Under the pieces are notes generated by a model that saw only the letters and a program-made list of their open reading frames with translations, was not told the origin of the DNA and made no database searches. The position numbers and the translations under genes are program-made. From the NCBI GenBank assembly GCA_035528235.1, contig DATKZB010000267.1:1-11454 (forward strand): a DNA stretch of 11,454 nt, in the 5' to 3' direction. Shown piece after piece: positions 7,308 through 11,454 of the stretch; within the stretch, counting starts at the first letter, position 1, and every line of letters begins with the position of its first letter. The DNA comes from DATKZB01 sp035528235 (GTDB lineage: Bacteria; Planctomycetota; Phycisphaerae; FEN-1346).

Positions 7308-8306
7308 CTATTCGGACGGCGGTTGCTGGCCCTTGGTCCGGCCGCCGCCGGGCAGGCCGAAACCGGGCGGCATCGTCGGGCCGGGCGGCGCGGCAGGCAA
7401 TTTGTCGAGCCCCAGCCGCTCAATCATCTTCGGGTAGGCGGCCTTGGCGGCCTTGACTTCCGACTCGTACGCGAAGAGCGCCGTGAAGGGCCCCGTCGCG
7501 CGGGCCCGCAGGGGGCCCTTGATGCCGAGGAGTTTCTCGCCGAACACATCGTCCATCTTGAATCCGCCGCCCAGGGGCGGTCCGCCGCCCGAGCGGACGG
7601 CCTGGCCGAGCAGCGCGTCGTCGGTCATCATCTGGTCCATGGCCTGGAGCACCTTGACCCCGTCGAGGACGAACCGCACGGCGCCGCTGGGCTCCTTCTG
7701 GAAACCGTTGACCTCGGCCAGCGTGCCCGGCAGGCGGAACGAGAGGTTGATCTTCATGGCGCCGAACGTCATGGCCATCATCGGCCGCATCTGCTGGTAC
7801 TGGGCCCGCTGCTTGGCGACTTGCTCGGCCACCTGCTCGTCGGTAAGCGCCGCCGGCGGCGCAGCCGGCGCGGCCTGCTCCGGCGGTTCCGGTTGCCCGG
7901 GCTTGGCAATCTGGACCGTCAGCACCAGGCCGCCCGTATCGTCCTTGGCCAGCGAGAAACCCGACATCGAACCCGATTGGAGTTTGACCTGCGAGAAGTC
8001 CTTGAAGTAGGCGATTCCGGTGAACTTCGTCCGCCCGTCGTCGGTGCGGGCGTAGGCGACGTCGGCCCAGGCGTCGACGCCGCTGGAGCCGTCGAGCACC
8101 TGCTTGACGAACCGCTTGGCGTCCAGGTCGGGATCGGCCTGCGGGTCGGGCTGCCCGAAACCGAAGGGCATCTGGGACATCGCGAGTTCGACCAGCATCT
8201 TGCCGGACCCGTCTGGGTTCAGCGTGTAGTCCTGCTTGGTCTCCAGGCACCCGACCACAACGACTGAGGCCGCGACAATCGCCGCAACCGCCAGAACCTT
8301 ACGCAT
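7308..8306 (-). CDS. Lipoprotein of unknown function, paralogue A
   Basis: A 332-residue predicted lipoprotein. The start MRKVLAVAAI is a lipoprotein signal peptide with lipobox VVGC and the acylated Cys20. The start at 8306 is fixed by GGGAG (8313-8317 on the reverse strand) six bases upstream. After the cysteine comes DYTLNPDGSGK, a short beta-rich signature. Then come a segment with GIAYFKDFSQVK, a Pro/Ala-rich linker with LTDEQVAEQVAKQ, and a C-terminal part with GAMKINLSFRLPG, MDQM and YESEVKAAKAA. The same landmarks in the same order occur in the next gene upstream, so the two arose by duplication. The end is Gly/Pro-rich and probably disordered. It is expected to be anchored to a membrane facing the periplasm. 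I know no assigned function; it could be structural or an adaptor. Confidence 0.85.
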   Translation of the reverse strand: MRKVLAVAAIVAASVVVVGCLETKQDYTLNPDGSGKMLVELAMSQMPFGFGQPDPQADPDLDAKRFVKQVLDGSSGVDAWADVAYARTDDGRTKFTGIAYFKDFSQVKLQSGSMSGFSLAKDDTGGLVLTVQIAKPGQPEPPEQAAPAAPPAALTDEQVAEQVAKQRAQYQQMRPMMAMTFGAMKINLSFRLPGTLAEVNGFQKEPSGAVRFVLDGVKVLQAMDQMMTDDALLGQAVRSGGGPPLGGGFKMDDVFGEKLLGIKGPLRARATGPFTALFAYESEVKAAKAAYPKMIERLGLDKLPAAPPGPTMPPGFGLPGGGRTKGQQPPSE

Positions 8307-8394
8307 CGGATTCTCCCTTTCCTCGTGCCGCGCGGGCCAAGGCCCAGGTCGGCCAGGGAACCACTCTGGCACACCGGTCGGCGGTTTCCAAGCG

Positions 8395-8415
8395 AAAAAG
8401 GGGCGCGCCCGCGCC
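8395..8415 (-). terminator. Probable intrinsic terminator between the two lipoprotein genes
   Basis: Just after the upstream lipoprotein stop on the minus strand, GGCGC (8415-8411) pairs with GCGCC (8406-8402) around GGGC. Then come CC-type bases and TTTTT at 8399-8395. The stem is short but very GC-rich, and alternative pairings with the neighbouring GCGCCGGCGC could lengthen it. It would end or attenuate transcription before the downstream paralogue, whose own promoter I could not identify in the 123-base gap. Confidence 0.5.
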
Positions 8416-8429
8416 GGCGCATGCGGCCG

Positions 8430-9506
8430 TCAAAACAACAGGATCGGCGCGGGGATCCGCGGCAGCTTCTTCGGCACCGGAAGCGACGGCGGCCGCGAGG
8501 GATCCGGCTTCGACGGGCCCTTGCCGGGACCGTCTTTCGTGCCGTCGTCCTCCGCCGACCGGCCGCCGGACGGGGTCTTGGATGACCGGGAAGAGGGCTT
8601 GGCCTCCGCAAGGCCCAGTTGGACGAGCATGTCTTTCTGGGCGGCCTTGGCGGCCTCGACCTCGGCCGCGTAGTCGAACCGGTCGCGCGCCGGGGCCGGC
8701 ACCCGCGCCCAGACCTCGCCCTTCTGGCTGAAGACCTTGGCGCTGAGGACCTTGCCGAGCATGCGGCGACCCAGCGACTGCTTCGCCACCGACAGGTCGC
8801 GCAGGTACGTGTTGTCGGCCACCATCGAGTCCATGTGCCGCAGCAGTTCGTTGCCGGTCGTGCTGAAGACGACGGTGTGGCCCTGCTGTTCCAGGCCCTG
8901 GACCTCTGCGGGCAGCGCCGGAAGTTCGAACCGCAGGTCGAGTTTCATGCTGCCGACCTCGATGCCGACGGGCCCGCGGGCCTCGCGGTAGTCGGCCCGC
9001 ATGTTCTTGATGCGGTTGGCCAGTCGCTCGGCGTCGAGGGTGCGGCTGGACTTGCGTTTGCCGTCGTCGGCGTCGGCGCCCGGCCGGTTCAGGACGAGCA
9101 CAAGGACCTTGTCGCCCTCGGGACCGAAGGCGGCCCGGGTCTTGGCATCGTCGGGCCAGATCTTGACGGCAGAGAGGTCCTCGAAGTAGGCCGTGCCCCT
9201 GAACCAGATGCGCTGGTCCTCGAGCCGCTTGAAGGACACGTCTTTCCAGGCCTTGATGCCGCGCGAACTCTTCAGGATCTTCGAGACGATCTCCTTCATC
9301 CGCGTGGCGGGGTCGTCCAGGTCGGTGGCCTGGGCGTCGCCGCCGGCCTTTCGGCGGGTCCAGGGGGGGATGTCCTGGAAGGTCATCTCGCCGACGATCT
9401 TGCCCTTGCCGTCGCCGTTCAGCGTGACGTCGGCCTTGCCCTCGAAACATCCTGCCGCCAGGGCCGCCCCCAGGAGAGCGACCGCCACGGCCGCCAGTCG
9501 ACGCAT
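8430..9506 (-). CDS. Lipoprotein of unknown function, paralogue B
   Basis: A 358-residue predicted lipoprotein and paralogue of the next gene downstream. MRRLAAVAVA begins a signal peptide with lipobox AAGC and acylated Cys20, the same position as in its partner. The start at 9506 is chosen because GGAGG (9514-9518 on the reverse strand) lies seven bases upstream; in-frame extension further upstream gives no sensible signal peptide. Shared landmarks are DVTLNGDGKGK after the cysteine, GTAYFEDLSAVK, GSMKLDLRFELP, MDSMVADN and YAAEVEAAKAAQ. The C-terminus from about residue 300 is Ser/Pro/Lys/Gly-rich and probably unstructured. The middle differs from its partner in length and lacks the long Pro/Ala linker, so the pair has diverged considerably. 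Predicted location is the periplasm or outer membrane. Function is unknown. Confidence 0.85.
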   Translation of the reverse strand: MRRLAAVAVALLGAALAAGCFEGKADVTLNGDGKGKIVGEMTFQDIPPWTRRKAGGDAQATDLDDPATRMKEIVSKILKSSRGIKAWKDVSFKRLEDQRIWFRGTAYFEDLSAVKIWPDDAKTRAAFGPEGDKVLVLVLNRPGADADDGKRKSSRTLDAERLANRIKNMRADYREARGPVGIEVGSMKLDLRFELPALPAEVQGLEQQGHTVVFSTTGNELLRHMDSMVADNTYLRDLSVAKQSLGRRMLGKVLSAKVFSQKGEVWARVPAPARDRFDYAAEVEAAKAAQKDMLVQLGLAEAKPSSRSSKTPSGGRSAEDDGTKDGPGKGPSKPDPSRPPSLPVPKKLPRIPAPILLF

Positions 9507-9566
9507 GGTCTTGCCTCCCCGGTCTCTGAGCGCCCCGGCGCCTGCCCGCACGCGAGGCACCCCTTG

Positions 9567-9595
9567 AGGATACGCCCCGGCCGACGATGCGGCAA
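9567..9595 (-). promoter_or_regulatory. Candidate sigma70-type promoter for the lipoprotein pair
   Basis: On the minus strand TTGCCG (9590-9595) and TATCCT (9567-9572) are 17 bases apart, each matching the consensus at four of six positions. Transcription would start near 9560 and give a leader of about 54 bases before the ATG at 9506. This is pattern evidence only, but position and spacing are right. Confidence 0.4.
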
Positions 9596-9644
9596 CCGTT
9601 TTCGGTTCAGGCGGGAGGCAGGGGTGTGGCTTGTTTCTCGGGCA

Positions 9645-9684
9645 GCCCTGAAGGGGCACTAGGCAATAGCCCACGGCGCGTGGG
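9645..9684. repeat. Two adjacent small palindromes, possible dispersed-repeat remnant
   Basis: GCCC 9645-9648 pairs with GGGC 9654-9657, and CCCAC 9670-9674 pairs with GTGGG 9680-9684 around GGCGC. They lie in the gap between the HAF gene and the lipoprotein pair. The wording (a GCCCTGAAGGGGC-type hairpin followed by a TAGCCCACGG-type hairpin) resembles a repeat I associate with planctomycete intergenic DNA, which is recollection and not a search result. Neither stem has a T-run on the minus strand, so neither is a clear terminator for the HAF gene. Confidence 0.3.
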
Positions 9685-9699
9685 GGCCGGGCACATAGG

Positions 9700-10905
9700 C
9701 TACGCGCTCGTATCGCGTCCGCCGAACTCCCCCGCCGCTCTGATCACTTGTTCTCGCGTCCCAGGAGAACGCCGAGACCGCCGAGCGCCAGGAAGGCGAG
9801 CGTGGCAGGTTCGGGGATCGTGGCAATCCAGCCCTGGTAGTGTCCAGAGGGGTTGACGCCCTCGCCCACGAAAGTCATCCCAATCATCGGACATGCCCCA
9901 AACGATCAAGGATGACCATTCAGCCAAATCAAGCCCACAGTCGTTCTCCAGAACCTCCTGTAGGTTCCGCATGCCGTGGGTCGCATCCCAGATGAAGGGG
10001 ACGGTGTCGTGCATCGGGTGCGAGCAGTACCCGCCGACCACGGAACCATCGCCCGAAACAGCGAAAGCGCAGCTCTTGCTGCCCACGGGCTCTAGGATGC
10101 CCAGCCCCTCCATGCCGCCGGACTCGGTCCAACGGAAGGCCTGCATACCGATCTCCGATGGACTCTGACCCACCACCGCTGAACCGTCGGCCGATACGGC
10201 TAGGCCCTCGCTGCCGAAGGACCCGCCGGGCAGGTCACCCAGCAAAGTCATCCCGGCGATGGCCGTCCACAGAAACGCTTCGTGATACTCGATTGACCCG
10301 GATGCGTTGGGGGAACGTGCGTATCCCACGACTACCGAGCCGTCGGCAGATACCCCCCTCGCGCAACTGAACTTTGCCTCATTGGCAGGCCCCAGGTCCT
10401 GCATTCCCGTCTGCGCCGTCCACCGAAAAGCCCTCAAGGTAAGACTGCTTGTGGCATACCCAACCACCACCGACCCGTCGGCCGATACGTCATAGGCTTC
10501 GCTCCTGGGAGGTCCGTTCGGCAAGTCCCCCAGATCCTGCCCAGACCCGGCTGATGTCCAGCGGGCGGCCTGCACATGATTGTATAGGTTCTTATCTGGG
10601 CTATCCGTCCGTCCGGTGCCGACTACGACGGAGCCGTCGGCAGATATGCCCAAGCCCTGGCTATACAGGCTTCCGCCGGGCAGGTCACCCAACGCTTCCA
10701 GCCCACCATCGCAGGTCCAGCGGCACGCCTGATGACCCAGAACAGACGGGAACCCAGTGACCGTCCCGACCACAACCAGACCGTCAGCGGACACGCCGTT
10801 GGCAATGTCCATGGGCAGCCCCTGAAAGCTCGGCGTCTGCCCCCTTGCCTGAACCCATGCCGACGTCAGAACCAGTGCGATGACCCAGGCCCGTGCTCGC
10901 ATCAT
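9700..10905 (-). CDS. Secreted HAF-repeat protein, PEP-CTERM tail lost by frameshift
   Basis: As read, the frame gives 401 residues. It starts with a signal peptide (MMRARAWVIALVLTSAWVQA) and continues with six repeats of about 45-50 residues. Each carries VSADGSVVVG, then AFRWT, then GM-x-x-LGDLPGG, the pattern of extracellular HAF-repeat proteins. The seventh repeat begins WGMSDD and then breaks: the remaining 60 residues are Arg/Pro-rich and meaningless. In the neighbouring frame the repeat continues correctly into a PEP-CTERM tail ending at 9744 (listed separately). The gene has therefore gained one base at about 9882, or the assembly has. AAAGGGGG (10913-10920 on the reverse strand), seven bases upstream, supports the start. 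The intact product would be exported and anchored by an exosortase; no exosortase is in the window. Such repeats are thought to form a surface propeller, but binding partners are unknown. Confidence 0.8.
   Translation of the reverse strand: MMRARAWVIALVLTSAWVQARGQTPSFQGLPMDIANGVSADGLVVVGTVTGFPSVLGHQACRWTCDGGLEALGDLPGGSLYSQGLGISADGSVVVGTGRTDSPDKNLYNHVQAARWTSAGSGQDLGDLPNGPPRSEAYDVSADGSVVVGYATSSLTLRAFRWTAQTGMQDLGPANEAKFSCARGVSADGSVVVGYARSPNASGSIEYHEAFLWTAIAGMTLLGDLPGGSFGSEGLAVSADGSAVVGQSPSEIGMQAFRWTESGGMEGLGILEPVGSKSCAFAVSGDGSVVGGYCSHPMHDTVPFIWDATHGMRNLQEVLENDCGLDLAEWSSLIVWGMSDDWDDFRGRGRQPLWTLPGLDCHDPRTCHARLPGARRSRRSPGTREQVIRAAGEFGGRDTSA
9744..9881 (-). pseudogene. Out-of-frame PEP-CTERM sorting tail of the HAF-repeat gene
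   Basis: Removing one T at about 9882 on the minus strand restores 45 codons that read GMTFVGEGVNPSGHYQGWIA, then TIPEPATLAFLALGGLGVLL and GRENK, and then TGA at 9746-9744. This finishes the seventh HAF repeat and adds a textbook PEP-CTERM tail: the Pro-Glu-Pro motif, a hydrophobic helix and a short charged end containing Arg. Such tails are recognised by exosortases. The reading is direct from the sequence. Whether the frameshift is real, a sequencing error or a slippage site is not decidable here. Confidence 0.85.
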
Positions 10906-11000
10906 GCCCCAGCCCCCTTTCTATGCCATGCCGTTTCCACCCACAGGGGAGACGGCCACGCGACCGAAGTCCCCGGTCTATGCCTGCGTCCATTCGGACC

Positions 11001-11017
11001 AGCAACCTTGTCGCCGG
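11001..11017 (-). promoter_or_regulatory. Candidate sigma54 (-24/-12) promoter for the PEP-CTERM gene
   Basis: On the minus strand CCGGCGACAAGGTTGCT has the invariant GG (11015-11014) and GC (11003-11002) exactly ten bases apart, and a perfect TTGCT -12 box. The -24 box is weaker (CGGCGA against TGGCAC). Transcription would begin near 10990, leaving a leader of about 85 bases with a small GACCG/CGGTC hairpin at 10962-10978. Sigma54 control of PEP-CTERM genes with exosortase-linked regulators is known in some proteobacteria; applying it here is inference. Confidence 0.35.
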
Positions 11018-11022
11018 CCCCC

Positions 11023-11061
11023 AAGAAAAGGGCGACCTCCGGTCTCCCCCGGAAATCGCCC
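11023..11061 (-). terminator. Strong intrinsic terminator upstream of the PEP-CTERM gene
   Basis: On the minus strand GGGCGA-TTT-CCGG (11061-11049) pairs with CCGG-AGG-TCGCCC (11042-11030). This gives a continuous 13-bp stem with two G-T wobbles and a GGGAGA hexaloop. TTTTCTT follows at once (11029-11023). It points towards the PEP-CTERM gene, about 118 bases before its ATG, so it must end a transcript that starts further right. It could work as an attenuator or as the end of a small RNA. Confidence 0.75.
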
Positions 11062-11140
11062 GACGCAATTCAGACTCAGAATGTGGTCATAGAGGCTAGC
11101 CGCGCCTCAACCCCCTGGCGCGCCCAGCCGTCATCACCGT
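11023..11140 (-). ncRNA. Predicted ~118-nt small RNA or attenuated leader
   Basis: The segment is bounded by a promoter candidate (11147-11175) and a strong terminator (11023-11061) on the same strand, which defines a short transcript. Inside it is a second hairpin, GAGGC 11108-11104 with GCCTC 11096-11092, and near its 5' end a GGCGCGCC palindrome at 11118-11125. I see no convincing reading frame in it. It may be a riboswitch-type leader that allows read-through into the PEP-CTERM gene under some condition, or a free-standing small RNA. I recognise no known RNA family. Existence is inferred from the signals only. Confidence 0.35.
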
Positions 11141-11146
11141 GTGAGT

Positions 11147-11175
11147 ATCCTACCCCAAGAATGCACCCAAGTCAA
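11147..11175 (-). promoter_or_regulatory. Sigma70-like promoter driving a short transcript
   Basis: On the minus strand TTGACT (11170-11175, five of six consensus bases) and TAGGAT (11147-11152, four of six) are exactly 17 bases apart, the best promoter match in the window. The start point would be near 11140. The next signal on that strand is the terminator ending at 11023, not a gene start. Confidence 0.5.
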
Positions 11176-11190
11176 ATAGGTAAGGAAGAG

Positions 11191-11239
11191 GTAGGCAGAG
11201 CGGGGGTCCCCGACCCCCGGGGTCGCCACCCCGCCCTAC
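11191..11239. repeat. GTAG...CTAC-bounded double hairpin, REP/BIME-like
   Basis: The element starts with GTAG at 11191-11194 and ends with CTAC at 11236-11239. Between them are two touching hairpins: CGGGGGTC and GACCCCCG (8 bp) at 11201-11219, and CGGGGT and ACCCCG (6 bp) at 11218-11233. The organisation copies that of the element at 16-73, but the stems differ in sequence. It resembles a diverged pair of REP units. It lies just upstream of the sigma70-like promoter. Confidence 0.5.
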
Positions 11240-11454
11240 ACACCAAGCACCCCTGTCGGGTCCGGCACCCGCGACGGGTCGCGGACGTCGGCCCAACCCG
11301 GGGTTCACCGCAGCGAGCCATTTGCGGTGTTTGCAAGTCTTGGGTTGGCAGGTGGATAGGGGGATTTGAAAAACGTTTTTACCCCAGGTCGTCGCGGCTG
11401 GCGGGGCGTGGGGCGGTGTGGGGGTGGCGGCGGAGCGAAATTGACCCCAAGAAA
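11240..11454. other. Gene-free right end of window
   Basis: I see no reading frame with gene-like content here; frames are short and broken. The stretch has a small hairpin (ACCCG-CGA-CGGGT, about 11267-11279) and an AT-rich 12-base palindrome AAAAACGTTTTT at 11369-11380 in otherwise GC-rich DNA. Together with 10906-11190 this makes about 550 bases without a protein gene. A gene may start beyond the window edge. Confidence 0.5.

Noticed and set aside
9507..9674. In-frame 56-residue N-terminal extension of lipoprotein B
   Set aside because: It would bury the signal peptide and its good Shine-Dalgarno site (9514-9518) inside the protein; the lipobox position matches its paralogue only from 9506.
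9880..10880. Periodic sequence at about 145-base spacing, considered as a CRISPR array
   Set aside because: The periodicity comes from codons of the HAF repeats (VSADGSVVVG); repeat units are degenerate and the spacing irregular, unlike CRISPR repeats.

Overview
The window is GC-rich DNA that looks like a member of the Planctomycetota, probably a Phycisphaerae/Sedimentisphaerales-type lineage. This is inferred from the mix of a HAF-repeat protein with a PEP-CTERM sorting tail, tandem lineage-type lipoproteins, a GH78-like protein beside a TIM-barrel sugar isomerase, and dispersed GC-rich palindromes between genes. No rRNA, tRNA, transposase, phage gene or CRISPR array is visible.

Layout. (1) Positions 139-3935, minus strand: a two-gene unit with a sugar phosphate isomerase/epimerase-like TIM barrel followed by a large alpha-L-rhamnosidase-like (GH78) protein. 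A sigma70-type promoter candidate precedes it at 3987-4015. (2) Positions 4213-7048, plus strand: purM, then deoC and a family 4 uracil-DNA glycosylase only 6 bases apart, which makes a small nucleotide-metabolism and DNA-repair group. (3) Positions 7049-7307: a convergent intergenic region that is unusually structured and contains a clear minus-strand intrinsic terminator. (4) Positions 7308-9506, minus strand: two tandem paralogous lipoproteins, each with its lipobox cysteine at residue 20. A terminator lies between them and a promoter candidate precedes the upstream copy. (5) Positions 9700-10905, minus strand: a secreted HAF-repeat protein whose PEP-CTERM tail is complete but displaced by one frame, so the gene carries a single-base frameshift. 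(6) Positions 10906-11454: no gene, but dense signals. In minus-strand order these are a good sigma70-like promoter, an RNA of about 118 nt, a 13-bp-stem intrinsic terminator, a sigma54-like -24/-12 element, and then the HAF/PEP-CTERM gene.

Both ends of the window carry GTAG...CTAC-bounded double-hairpin elements. Their architecture resembles paired REP (BIME) elements known from RAYT-containing genomes.

The strongest candidates for something undescribed are the promoter-terminator-sigma54 arrangement before the PEP-CTERM gene and the structured region at 7079-7245. The frameshift at about 9882 and the paired lipoproteins of unknown function also deserve attention. I did not find a defence system or a biosynthetic cluster.
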